DNA of 64,000 nt from NCBI GenBank assembly GCA_029259635.1, contig JAJDEU010000039.1, positions 1 through 64,000 of the forward strand. Direction: 5' to 3'. The notes below the pieces were generated by a model, which saw only the letters and a list, made by a program, of their open reading frames with translations, did not search any database and had not been told where the DNA came from. The DNA is from Planctomycetota bacterium. GTDB taxonomy: Bacteria; Planctomycetota; UBA1135; GCA-002686595. A program made the translations under genes and the position numbers. This document shows positions 40,996 to 49,564 of this stretch, piece by piece (position 1 is the stretch's first letter; every line of letters starts with the position of its first letter).

Positions 40996-41867
40996 TCGCT
41001 CGGAATGGGAGACAGGGTGACCTGAGCTTCCACGGTATGCGGCTGAATGCCATAGCGCCCGAAGGCTTCGCTCGCGAGCGTATCGAGCGCGCCCTGATGC
41101 TCGAGCAGGACCTGACCGATCGCGGTTGTCCCTTCGTGAATCAGCGCCGAGAGTTGCCGAACGACATCGGTCTCCGCGCCCGCTATCGCCCAGTTCTTGG
41201 CCGCGGAGAGTCGTCCGGACACCAGCTGCCAACCGGAGAGCTCTTCGGAGTGATGCGAGCTGGGACCGCTCGCGTCGCCGACGCGATGCAGGAAGTGCGA
41301 CAGCCCGTTCTCGTTCTCGAGCATGCGGTTGAGCTCCGTGACCACCTTGCTGGTGACTTTTCCGACTTCGATGACGAGGTCGCCCTCAAGCTCGACGAGG
41401 CGGTCGAGCTCCTGAGGGGACGTCACTTGCGGAGACAGAATCAGGGCACGTCTCATGCGCGATGCGCTCGCTCGAAACTCCACGAGTATGTGCTGGAAGG
41501 GCGCGGCGCTGCGCTCGGGTGCGCCGATCAGGTCGTTCGAGCTGCCCTGGAACCAGCGCGAGAGGAGCGGAAAGGTTGCCCGCGAGACCTCGGCGATCGC
41601 CAGAGTCAGAATGCGCGTCACTTCGTCGACGGCATCGGGGTGGTCGACGCGCTGAATTCGATAGTTCGAATCATCCAGTCGGTAGTCCGAGCGGGTCGCG
41701 AAAGGCTGAACCGTCATTTCGCCGGTCCCGTCCGGCAGGAGCGCCTTGCCTTCCAGCGAGAGTCGGTTGGCATCGCTCTCGCCCGTGGCACGTCCCAGGA
41801 AGAACTCTTTGCCTTGGCTGCGTTCTGCGATCAAGAACAGTGCGCCTATCACGTGTGAGTTACTCAT
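40989..41867 (-). CDS. Hypothetical protein, largely helical
   Basis: A 292-residue protein I do not recognise. There is no signal. Residues 1-85 look beta-rich ('SHVIGALFLIAERSQGKEFF', 'SLEGKALLPDGTGEMTVQPF'); the rest is mostly helix with many acidic and His residues ('LVELEGDLVIEVGKVTSKVV', 'LIHEGTTAIGQVLLEHQGAL'). Codon use and length suggest a real gene, and the end overlaps fadD by 7 bp tail to tail. The upstream neighbours on the same strand are the helix-hairpin-helix protein and ParA, 130 bp away, so a link to those is possible but unproven. Confidence 0.55.
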   Translation of the reverse strand: MSNSHVIGALFLIAERSQGKEFFLGRATGESDANRLSLEGKALLPDGTGEMTVQPFATRSDYRLDDSNYRIQRVDHPDAVDEVTRILTLAIAEVSRATFPLLSRWFQGSSNDLIGAPERSAAPFQHILVEFRASASRMRRALILSPQVTSPQELDRLVELEGDLVIEVGKVTSKVVTELNRMLENENGLSHFLHRVGDASGPSSHHSEELSGWQLVSGRLSAAKNWAIAGAETDVVRQLSALIHEGTTAIGQVLLEHQGALDTLASEAFGRYGIQPHTVEAQVTLSPIPSDY

Positions 41868-41997
41868 GAGATCGGATTCCTTCGGGAGAGAGTGGGGTGC
41901 AAGAGCGCCTTCCCTAGTCGCGGGCGCTTGTCCGTGGTTGCTTCTTCAGGGACGGATGGACGGCGGAACGCATGTCGAGAGAGAGTGATGAGTTCGC

Positions 41998-43410
41998 CTA
42001 GGCGAACGGTCCACCGACGTTGTCCTTCGTGTGCGGTGCGATGGATTCGGGCATCTCGATGCCTTGAGATTTGGGCGTGGAAGCGAGGCTGCTCGAATCG
42101 GTGTGGCGACGCATGCGAGTTGTGCTCTTGGTCGGGACGTAGGGCGCACGCGCGGTCCTCGAACTCTTGGCTGCGGGGCTGCGCGGAACCAGTGTGTTCC
42201 GACGAAACAGATGCTGAGCGCCGAGCTGAAGCTCGAGCAGTCGCGTGAAGGGCACCGCAATCTTGCGAGAGAGCTCCAGCCCGCTGGCTTCCACCAGGGC
42301 TTCGGCCGTGAGAATTCCCGCGGAGTGAAGGGCTTTGAGCAGCTCCTCATCCAGTCCTTCGGGTTCACCCATTCGGAGTGCCGTCTCGCTTGCGTGATTC
42401 TCGCGGGGTTGCCCTGCCGCAGGTTGCACTGCCGCAGGTTGCACTGCCGCCGGTTGCTCTTCACCGGAGACCGAAACCCGTTCGTCGATCGGTTGGATCT
42501 GCGGGCTCGGAAGCTTGCTTCGCTGAGCCGCGGCGTCGAGCAAATCTCGGTGAGGCGCGAGCGCTCTCGTCGCGGAACGGTCTGCATTCCCGAGCACCGA
42601 AACGGGTTCCACGCGAATCGTCTCCGCAGCCGGCTCTTCGCTCGTTACGGCGAGTTCGGTGGCGAGGTTTTTGTGCGGGACGAGCTCCATCGGTGGAATC
42701 TCGACCTCGACAGAGTTTTCCTCAGACTCTTCCCGCGCCCCGACATGCATCATCGCGTCATCGAACTCTCCCTGCGCTCGGGCCAGCTCTTCAATGGCAA
42801 TCCGCGCCGCTTGCCACTTGATCGGCGGCGCTTCAGCCACGGCCATCGCGGGCAAAACGAGCTCTTCCATGGGCGGGAGGTCTCGCTCCGGGGTGAGCGT
42901 CTGCTTGGGAATTCGCGTTGCGCTGAACCACGCACGGTGAGAGCGGGGCGAAGCCATGGAGGGCGGCAGCGAGCGGACGATGCGCGGCACAACGATGGAC
43001 CTCTCTTCCGCTTTCGCTTCCACTGCTTCCTCGACAACCTCGACAACCTCGACATCTTCGAGCACAGGCTCGATCTCCGCCTCTTCCTCGACCGGCTCTT
43101 CGACCGCTGGGAGAGCTTGGGCCGCGGCGATTTCCTCCGCTGAGTTCTCGGGCGCTCCTCGCAATCCGAAGTCGACTTTCGAGGGGACTCGGCTCTCTTC
43201 GGGCTCGAGATTGTCCAACCTCGCATCCAACAGTTCGGCTTCGCGCTGAAGCCGTTCCGCCGAAGCCACGGAGAGCTCTAAGTACTGGGCGAGTTCGGCC
43301 GACGTGCACTGAGTGAGGTCGAGCAGGTTCTGACATCCCGCTGCACGCAGATCGTGCAGAGTGGAAGGTCCATCGGCGTGCAAGGTGCACAGGAGAGCCA
43401 AAGCGTCCAT
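41998..43410 (-). CDS. Protein with two helix-hairpin-helix-like ends, partner of ParA
   Basis: A 470-residue protein. The N-terminus ('LHDLRAAGCQNLLDLTQCTS', then 'AELAQYLELSVASAERLQRE') and a region near residue 355 ('LLKALHSAGILTAEALVEAS') both look like tandem helix-hairpin-helix folds that bind DNA. The centre is low-complexity: a Glu-Val-rich acid stretch near 90-135 and a five-residue repeat 'QPAAV' encoded by a 15-bp tandem repeat around 42412-42457. The C-terminal 60 residues are basic. It begins 14 bp after the ParA gene, so it is a good candidate for a partner of that ATPase, perhaps as a ParB-like DNA adaptor of new type. Confidence 0.6.
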   Translation of the reverse strand: MDALALLCTLHADGPSTLHDLRAAGCQNLLDLTQCTSAELAQYLELSVASAERLQREAELLDARLDNLEPEESRVPSKVDFGLRGAPENSAEEIAAAQALPAVEEPVEEEAEIEPVLEDVEVVEVVEEAVEAKAEERSIVVPRIVRSLPPSMASPRSHRAWFSATRIPKQTLTPERDLPPMEELVLPAMAVAEAPPIKWQAARIAIEELARAQGEFDDAMMHVGAREESEENSVEVEIPPMELVPHKNLATELAVTSEEPAAETIRVEPVSVLGNADRSATRALAPHRDLLDAAAQRSKLPSPQIQPIDERVSVSGEEQPAAVQPAAVQPAAGQPRENHASETALRMGEPEGLDEELLKALHSAGILTAEALVEASGLELSRKIAVPFTRLLELQLGAQHLFRRNTLVPRSPAAKSSRTARAPYVPTKSTTRMRRHTDSSSLASTPKSQGIEMPESIAPHTKDNVGGPFA

Positions 43411-43424
43411 GCGTCTGAGGGATC

Positions 43425-44234
43425 CTAGGTAGAAGGAACGGGAGCGGGAACGTTGGAGGAGTCAGGAGACTCGAGCTTGCGAGCGGCGTGCGCAATCACC
43501 TCGCTGGCGAGGTTGTCGAAGTCGCGAGCCGCTCGAGTCTTGGGGTCGAGGCTTTGGACCGGCACTCCGTAAGCAGCGGCTTCACGCAGACGCACGCTGG
43601 TATGAATAACGGCGTCGAACATCTGGTCGCCGAAACGAGCTTGGGTTCCGATGAGGAGGTCGCGCGCGATTCGAAGTCGGCGATCGAACATGGTTGCGAG
43701 AACGCGGATATCGAAAGACCGGTCTCGATCGACTCCGGCCGCTTCAATCATACGTTGGGCTTTGAGCGCGCCTTGAAGGGCGAAGGCACCGGACTCGACC
43801 ACCAAGATGACGGTGTCGCAGGCGGCGAGTGCGTTGGCGCAGAGAATTCCATCGACGCGCGGCGGGCAGTCGAGAATCACGAAGTCATAGGCCCTTTCGA
43901 CACGCCGAAGTGCTGCGCCGAGGCAGGACTCGGGGTGCATGCGGCGAGCGCTGACTTCTTCGAACTCGGTCAGCGCGTCGGTGCCGGGCAGCAGGTCGAT
44001 GCCGCCGGGAGCGCTCCGGATGGCTCGCTCGATCGCCGCACCCGAGAGCAGGACGTCGGCCAGCGAGGTGCCGTGTTCCCCAGCGCAGGACAGGGCCATC
44101 GTGGCGTGGGCTTGCGGGTCGAGATCCACAAGCAGGGTGCGGGAGCCGCGAGCCGCGAGCGCGCCGGCGAGGTTGACGGAGGAAGTGGTCTTTCCACAAC
44201 CACCCTTCTGGTTGGCAAAGGCGAGTATGTGCAT
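43425..44234 (-). CDS. ParA-family ATPase
   Basis: A 269-residue ATPase. The start at 44234 gives 'MHILAFANQKGGCGKTTSSV', the deviant Walker A KGGxxKTT with signature Lys. Walker A' is 'LLVDLDPQAHATM' and Walker B 'YDFVILDCPPRV'. Members of this group move plasmids, chromosomes or protein clusters along the nucleoid by ATP-dependent DNA binding. No parB gene follows; the next gene encodes a helix-hairpin-helix protein. The GTG at 44258 is a possible longer start. As it is chromosomal by context, cargo positioning is as likely as DNA partition. Confidence 0.88.
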   Translation of the reverse strand: MHILAFANQKGGCGKTTSSVNLAGALAARGSRTLLVDLDPQAHATMALSCAGEHGTSLADVLLSGAAIERAIRSAPGGIDLLPGTDALTEFEEVSARRMHPESCLGAALRRVERAYDFVILDCPPRVDGILCANALAACDTVILVVESGAFALQGALKAQRMIEAAGVDRDRSFDIRVLATMFDRRLRIARDLLIGTQARFGDQMFDAVIHTSVRLREAAAYGVPVQSLDPKTRAARDFDNLASEVIAHAARKLESPDSSNVPAPVPST

Positions 44235-44484
44235 GGTGGCGGCACCGGGATCATGCACGCTCGGCCCAAAGGGTCCTCGCGAGCTCTCTCGGCAGATCGC
44301 ACAAGGCCTCGTACGTGCTTGTCATTACAGGTCTTGCCGCAACGGACTTCCTACGCGCGGAGCTGTCGTCGGCACTCTCGTGTCCCCGTGTGGGCCGCTG
44401 GCTTCGGGCCGCGCCGGATCTCGAAGAGTTGGGTTCTACCGAAGCCTCGGAACGGACAGAATGGGGAGCCCGCCGAACGCATTC

Positions 44485-45066
44485 ATGAAGCTCACTCCGC
44501 CCCTCACATCGCTCACGACGCTGGCTCTCTTTCTCGCCTGCACGAGTTGCCGAACTCGGCCTGCCGCCGAGGAATCCGCGGCCATTCCAATCGCGTCAGC
44601 TCCCGGTCTCCCCGTCAGCTCGGGCCTCGGCCAACACGCCCAGACGCGGACCCTCTTCCGCTCGCCGCTGCTCTCCGCGCACGCGACCCAGGTCTCCGGT
44701 CCGGTCGCCGCTCACTACCACGCCGATCACGAAGAGACGGTCTACGTGCTCTCCGGAACCTCACGCATGCGTCTCGGCGACGAGTGGATCGACTTGCACG
44801 TCGGCGATCTCGTTCACATTCCGCGGGGCGTCGTCCACCAAGTTGAGACGGCGGAGCCGGTCTCGGTGCTCTCGCTCTTCGCGCCGCCGTTTTTCGGTGA
44901 AGACCGCGTTTTCGTCGAAGAGGGAGAGGATAGCGATGGGGCTCCCTCGAGCTTGAGCTGGTCGAGCAGCGCCCTCTATGACGACGCTCGGACCGAGCCC
45001 GCGGGTTTTTTGTTCCTGCCCAACCCGCCGCGGGACCCGTTGCGTGGATTCGATCGCGACTCCTGA
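44485..45066 (+). CDS. Cupin-domain lipoprotein
   Basis: A 193-residue protein starting 'MKLTPPLTSLTTLALFLAC', a lipoprotein signal with Cys near residue 19. The ATG at 44461 would add 8 residues. Residues about 60-140 are a cupin barrel: 'HYHADHEETVYVLSGTSRM' (motif 1, HxH-x4-E) and 'GDLVHIPRGVVHQVE' (motif 2 with His). The metal ligands are present, so it could bind a metal or small ligand in the periplasm. No substrate is evident. It is divergent from parA and followed by a 232-bp gap with no visible gene. Confidence 0.75.
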   Translation: MKLTPPLTSLTTLALFLACTSCRTRPAAEESAAIPIASAPGLPVSSGLGQHAQTRTLFRSPLLSAHATQVSGPVAAHYHADHEETVYVLSGTSRMRLGDEWIDLHVGDLVHIPRGVVHQVETAEPVSVLSLFAPPFFGEDRVFVEEGEDSDGAPSSLSWSSSALYDDARTEPAGFLFLPNPPRDPLRGFDRDS

Positions 45067-45298
45067 ACTACATCCCGCTCTCTACGAGCGGCCTGCTCCT
45101 GATGGCGGAACTCGAACTCCCCACTCAGCTCATGGCCATGGGATAGCGCTCCGTGGTAAAACTCACACCACTTTGGCAAGACGATTCAGGCGCCCGTCGT
45201 GCTCTATCGACCCATCGACGGGGCGGCCGAGCGGCGATGGTGGATCCTCTTCAGCATCGAGTGAATGCGGTTTCACTACGGACTTCTAGGACGCGACG

Positions 45299-47128
45299 AT
45301 GGCAACCGAACCTGGCGAGCAAGAATCGAACGACACGGCAACCGACGGGGAAGAGGCCTCCGTCGAAGTCGGCGCGGAGATGTCGGCGGGCGAAATCCTG
45401 CGCGGAGACTCGGTCTCCCCCGGTTTGGTGCTCGGGCTCGTTCACCGCAAAGACTACGACCTGCGTCGCGTGCGGGCATTGCGCGTGCCCCTCGACGAGG
45501 TGGACCGCGAGCTCAACCGCTTTCGCACGGCACTCGAAGATTCTCGGCTACAGCTCAACGACCTGAAGTCGCGGCTTGAGGGTCGCGTGAATCCGGACGA
45601 CGCGCGCATCTTGGATACGCATGTCACCTACCTCAAAGACTCGGTCTTCATCGCGGATGTCGAGAACCTGATCCTCAACGAGCAGATGCGTCTCGAGGCG
45701 GCGATCACCAAGGTGATCAGCGACTTTGATCGGATCTTTAGACTCGTTCAAAATGAGACCTTGAGGCAGTCCGCCGTCGACCTGCGAGACGTCGCGATTC
45801 GGGTGCTTCGGAATTTGGAGAAGCGCGAGGGCGATGCCGACGGAGATTCCGGTCCGGACGAATACATCTTGGTGGCGCGGGAGCTCTCCATCGTCGACAT
45901 GTTCAACCTCGCGAACGAGCGGGTGCAGGGCATCGCGACGGAAGGTGGCGGGCTGACCAGTCACGCGGCGATCTTGGCGCGCTCGATGGGGATCCCGACG
46001 ATCACGAACATTGGCGGCTTGCTCGAAAAGGCCGACGAAGGGGACTTTGTCATTCTCGATGCGACCGAGGGTGTCTTGCGAATCAACCCCGGCGAGCTGG
46101 TGCGCAAGCAATACGCGCAGGTCGGTGAGGAGCGCGAGGAAGCGGCGACGGGGGACGGTGTGCCGGAGTGGGCGCAGGTCGAGACGGCCACGCGAGATGG
46201 AGAGCCGATCACCTTCACCGCGGCCTGCGGGAATCTCCCCGAGGTCGAGCAGGCAGCCGCTTTCGGAATGGACCAGATCGGGCTCTATCGGACCGAGCTG
46301 TTCTTCTTGGTGGAGAAGGATCCGCCCTCGCGCGAGTCGCTCGTACGCCACTACTCATCCGTGGTTCAAAAGAGCCGCGGTCCGATTTGCTTTCGTTTGC
46401 TGAGCGTGGACTCGAGCCTGGAGATTCCCTACCTAACCGGCAAGCGCGAGTCCTATCCGGCATTCGGCCGAGCCGGGGTTCGCCTGCTCCTCAGCCGAGA
46501 GGCTGTCTTGCGCCGCCAGCTTCAGGCCATCCTGATGTCGGCGCGAGGCGTCGATACGCGCATCGCGATTCCGATGATTACCGACTGCGGTGACCTGCGC
46601 CGCGTCAAAGAGATCCTGTTCGAGGAGCGCATCGAGCTGCGCAAGACGGGGCAGGCTTTTCAAGAACAGGTCGAGTTGGGCTGCGTCGTCGAGACGCCGG
46701 CGGCCATGATCGGCATTCGCGATTTGGCCCGCGAGTCCGACTTCCTCACGATCAATCTCGATTCCCTGGTGCAGTACCTCCTGGCTGCCGACCGGGAGTC
46801 GGCAGAGCTCACGCACTACTTCGAGAGTTTGCATCCCATGGTGCTTCGTTCGCTGGCGAAGATCAGCGGAGTCTGTAAGGAACAGCGCTGCTCGCTCTCC
46901 GTCTTCGGCGTGACGGCTTCTGAACCGTCCAACCTCGCGCTCTTGATCGGCTCCGGACTTCGAACGATCGATGTTCCGCCCGTCTCTCTGCGAGCGATGA
47001 TGAACGAGTTGACCCAAATCGATCTGCAGTCGGCGAAGCGCGCGACGCGTGCGGCGGCGGGAAGCTCCTGCCAAGCCGAAACGGAATCCCTGATGCAGGG
47101 ATTCCGCCATGGTTTCGCTCGCCCCTAA
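45299..47128 (+). CDS. PTS enzyme I-like protein lacking the catalytic Cys
   Basis: A 609-residue cytosolic protein with the layout of PEP-protein phosphotransferase (enzyme I). The swivelling domain keeps the phosphohistidine motif 'GGGLTSHAAILARS' (H222). The C-terminal PEP barrel is degenerate: 'QIGLYRTELFF' and 'YPAFGRAGVRLLL' are recognisable, but the region that normally reads C-G-E-M is 'LSVFGVTASEP', without the catalytic Cys, and the usual DIGGDK is 'LLSVDSSLEI'. The PEP-dependent reaction is therefore doubtful. It may be a regulatory phosphocarrier, or PEP-independent. No HPr or EII gene is in the window. Confidence 0.8.
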   Translation: MATEPGEQESNDTATDGEEASVEVGAEMSAGEILRGDSVSPGLVLGLVHRKDYDLRRVRALRVPLDEVDRELNRFRTALEDSRLQLNDLKSRLEGRVNPDDARILDTHVTYLKDSVFIADVENLILNEQMRLEAAITKVISDFDRIFRLVQNETLRQSAVDLRDVAIRVLRNLEKREGDADGDSGPDEYILVARELSIVDMFNLANERVQGIATEGGGLTSHAAILARSMGIPTITNIGGLLEKADEGDFVILDATEGVLRINPGELVRKQYAQVGEEREEAATGDGVPEWAQVETATRDGEPITFTAACGNLPEVEQAAAFGMDQIGLYRTELFFLVEKDPPSRESLVRHYSSVVQKSRGPICFRLLSVDSSLEIPYLTGKRESYPAFGRAGVRLLLSREAVLRRQLQAILMSARGVDTRIAIPMITDCGDLRRVKEILFEERIELRKTGQAFQEQVELGCVVETPAAMIGIRDLARESDFLTINLDSLVQYLLAADRESAELTHYFESLHPMVLRSLAKISGVCKEQRCSLSVFGVTASEPSNLALLIGSGLRTIDVPPVSLRAMMNELTQIDLQSAKRATRAAAGSSCQAETESLMQGFRHGFARP

Positions 47129-47152
47129 TCTCTGGGGACCGCAGAGCCGCCG

Positions 47153-48286
47153 CTACTTCGGGTCTCGATTGCCGGCGGAATTCACCGACGGGATCGACTG
47201 GAACTGAACGGCGAGCAACAGCGGCATTTCGCCTTCGTGGCTGAGGGAGAGTACGGCGTACTCGCCATCGACAGCGGTGAACGAGGTCTTCATGGAGACG
47301 ACGATCTTGTCACCATCCTTCTTCTTCATGCTCGCAGAGCCGACCGATAAGCAGCCCGATTGCGCATCGTAGGCCAGCCCTTGAAGCTCGATGACGTAGT
47401 CGAGGTCGGGCTGACGGTGAAGGGTGAGGAGCGTTTTATCCCGCGCGCTGACGTTCGTTCGAATGCTGCTCATCGCGAGTTGGTCGAAGCTCTCGTAGGG
47501 CGTGAGTAGCGCCAAGTTCTGGGCAAGGGCGGCGGGAACAACTCCTGTGCCTTGGTCCTTTAGGTAGCCGGAAGGACCAAGGAGGAAGGCCGACAGCATG
47601 ATCTGGTGCGGCGCGCGGTCGAGCTCCGCCAGTCGCTTGAGGATGACATCGACGTTGGACTGGGTGTCGCGAACGACAATGCTCGCGGGCGTATCTGTGG
47701 CCCAAATACTCCAGGTCTCCGTCTGCGAGTCGTCGAGTTCTTCGATGTAAACCCGTCGGCGAAAAGTGCCGAGGCTTTGCTCGAGCGCGTTAGCGGAGAG
47801 GAAACGCGGCGAGTAGGACACCGTCACAATCTCAGATGATTTGGGCTCGCCTTGCATGGACTTCTGAGATTGCAGCAGATTCGCCGCCGTCGCTTTCGCC
47901 ATTGCTTCCTTCTTCGCCGCGGCAGAGACGACGGAGTCGATTTCTTCGAGCGCTCGTAGAAGCGTGTCGGAACCCTTCACCGTGTCATAGACCACGACCA
48001 TGCCGTTCAGTTCGAACAGGTTCCTCACCCGTCTGGGAGCGCCGCCCTCTTCCGAGCGCACAAGCATCTTTCGACCGTACAAGTCATCGACGAGACTGAG
48101 TACCTTTCGAGTGTCCTTCGAGTTCATCTCGTAGTACTTCAAGAACAGTTCGGACTCGGAGTAGATCTGATCTTCAACAGTCTTGAAGGCGGGTTGTTCA
48201 TTGGCGCTTCCCGCATCTTGCGCAAGAGCGATCGTGGGCGAAATCAGAGCGGATAGTGCGAGCAGGAAAAGTGTGTTTATCTTCAT
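47153..48286 (-). CDS. Exported secretin-N-like protein
   Basis: A 377-residue protein with a clear signal ('MKINTLFLLALSALISPTIA', cleavage after ALA). Its text follows secretin N-domain repeats: 'VRNLFELNGMVVVYDTVKGS' with 'TLLRALEEIDS', then 'VSYSPRFLSANALEQSLGTF' and 'VVRDTQSNVDVILKRLAELD', then 'QIMLSAFLLG' as in the start of a secretin core. The pore region is missing. ATG 48286 overlaps the TGA of the anti-sigma gene as ATGA, so it is the third gene of a sigma / anti-sigma / effector operon. A relative lies at 10959-12125. Confidence 0.65.
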   Translation of the reverse strand: MKINTLFLLALSALISPTIALAQDAGSANEQPAFKTVEDQIYSESELFLKYYEMNSKDTRKVLSLVDDLYGRKMLVRSEEGGAPRRVRNLFELNGMVVVYDTVKGSDTLLRALEEIDSVVSAAAKKEAMAKATAANLLQSQKSMQGEPKSSEIVTVSYSPRFLSANALEQSLGTFRRRVYIEELDDSQTETWSIWATDTPASIVVRDTQSNVDVILKRLAELDRAPHQIMLSAFLLGPSGYLKDQGTGVVPAALAQNLALLTPYESFDQLAMSSIRTNVSARDKTLLTLHRQPDLDYVIELQGLAYDAQSGCLSVGSASMKKKDGDKIVVSMKTSFTAVDGEYAVLSLSHEGEMPLLLAVQFQSIPSVNSAGNRDPK

Positions 48287-48843
48287 GGAGAGGTCTCCGT
48301 AGCTTGGGTATCGAAAGGGTTGGTGATTGGATGATTGGACGAAGGCAAATTCGCAGCGAGGTAGAGCCGAACCGGACCCGACTTGAGTACGAGCCGCTCG
48401 TCGTCGGTGACTTCAACCTGAACGTCATAGCCCGTTGAGAGCGGACTGGACTCCCCGGACGAGCTGGGTTCCGATTTTTTATGATCGGCGTTATTCGCCG
48501 TGTACTGCTCGATAACGAGGCTCTTTGCGCCGGCCCGAAGTCCGAGAGCTGCTGCGAGTAGCAGTGCCGCCGCTGCCGCGAGGGCGAACCACTGACGGCG
48601 AGCGAGCGCCATGGAGCTTGTCTGAAGGGGAGGCCGCGAGACGAGCGTCTTGTTTGCCAGAGGCGCGGGAACCGCGATCGAACTCCAAGCCTCTTGAAGC
48701 AGCGAGACGCTCTCGCGGGTAAGCGCGTCTTCCCGCTCTAGCTCTTCGCCCAACCCTGTGCGCGGAGCGACGTTCGCCCAGAGCGCTCTCAGCTCGTTAT
48801 CGAGCGCCTGCTCGTCATGCGGATGTTCTTCGCGGCTAGACAC
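48283..48843 (-). CDS. Membrane-anchored putative anti-sigma factor
   Basis: A 186-residue protein starting with GTG 48843, which overlaps the end of the sigma-factor gene by 8 bp. One central helix (about residues 83-103, 'WFALAAAAALLLAAALGLRA') separates a cytosolic, charged N-terminal part from an exported C-terminal part. The N-terminus has no HxxxCxxC zinc motif. Position and topology fit an anti-sigma factor for the gene before it; sequence alone does not prove it. It overlaps the secretin-N-like gene as ATGA. Confidence 0.65.
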   Translation of the reverse strand: MSSREEHPHDEQALDNELRALWANVAPRTGLGEELEREDALTRESVSLLQEAWSSIAVPAPLANKTLVSRPPLQTSSMALARRQWFALAAAAALLLAAALGLRAGAKSLVIEQYTANNADHKKSEPSSSGESSPLSTGYDVQVEVTDDERLVLKSGPVRLYLAANLPSSNHPITNPFDTQATETSP

Positions 48844-49546
48844 CGGGCACCTCGTCGCGGGCAGGGTCCGAGTCAGCCAATTGTGGTCCGAGAATGGAAC
48901 GAACTCGTCTGCGCGCGAGAGCGAGCAGCGAACGCACGCTGCTCTCTCCAATGTCGAGCAGCTCCGCAACGGCGTTGGTGGTCAGTTGGGAGAGGTCGCG
49001 CAAGACAAAGACTTCGCGTTCGCGCGGAGTCAATTGGGAAAGGCAACCGGTGAGGAGCTCCTGCAACTCGTTTTGCTCGGCGTCGCGATCCGGACGCGAG
49101 ACAAACCGACTTCGCGAATTCGAGTGCTCGGCTGAGTCATCATCGGTGGCTCTCTCGGCGGCGGAACTCTCCGCGCGCTTGCGAGCCTCGATGCGTCGCG
49201 TTCGATCGCGACACAGATTCAAAACGACGGAGGTCCGCCACGGTTTGTATTCGCGGCGGAGGTCGAAGTTTTCCAGTCGGTCTAGTAGGTGAAGCATGGC
49301 GTCTTGAGCGACGTCTTCGGCCTCGGTCGAGTCGGCGAGAAATCCGAGGCACAAGCGGTAGGCTTCGGGGTGTTCGCTGCGATACCAGAGGTCTTGGGCT
49401 TCGGCGTCACCGCGAAGGACGGCAGGGAGCCAGTTCGCAACGGATTCCGAAGTTTCGCTCATTCCGAAAGAGGTACGCGCGCCGTCCGCGGTGCGCTGAA
49501 CGGTTTCTTCGGTCTCTTCTCGCTTTAGCGGTGCGGCGTTCTTCAC
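48836..49546 (-). CDS. ECF-type RNA polymerase sigma factor
   Basis: A 236-residue sigma-70 family protein with region 2 ('AYRLCLGFLADSTEAEDVAQ', 'DAMLHLLDRLENFDLRREYK', 'PWRTSVVLNLCRDRTRR') and region 4 ('LTPREREVFVLRDLSQLTTN', 'AVAELLDIGESSVRSLLALA'), and no regions 1 or 3. GTG 49546 gives this length; ATG 49462 is an alternative start that keeps both regions. It controls its own operon with anti-sigma and secretin-N-like genes, as ECF factors usually do. The intervening acidic linker 'ATDDDSAEHSNSRSR' is longer than average. Confidence 0.85.
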   Translation of the reverse strand: MKNAAPLKREETEETVQRTADGARTSFGMSETSESVANWLPAVLRGDAEAQDLWYRSEHPEAYRLCLGFLADSTEAEDVAQDAMLHLLDRLENFDLRREYKPWRTSVVLNLCRDRTRRIEARKRAESSAAERATDDDSAEHSNSRSRFVSRPDRDAEQNELQELLTGCLSQLTPREREVFVLRDLSQLTTNAVAELLDIGESSVRSLLALARRRVRSILGPQLADSDPARDEVPGV

Positions 49547-49564
49547 GACGCCAGAGACGAGCCG

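Noticed and set aside
45067..45298. Possible tRNA in the gap between the cupin gene and the enzyme I-like gene ('GGCGGAACTCGAACTCC')
   Set aside because: The segment resembles a reversed T arm but no acceptor stem or anticodon arm can be formed on either strand.
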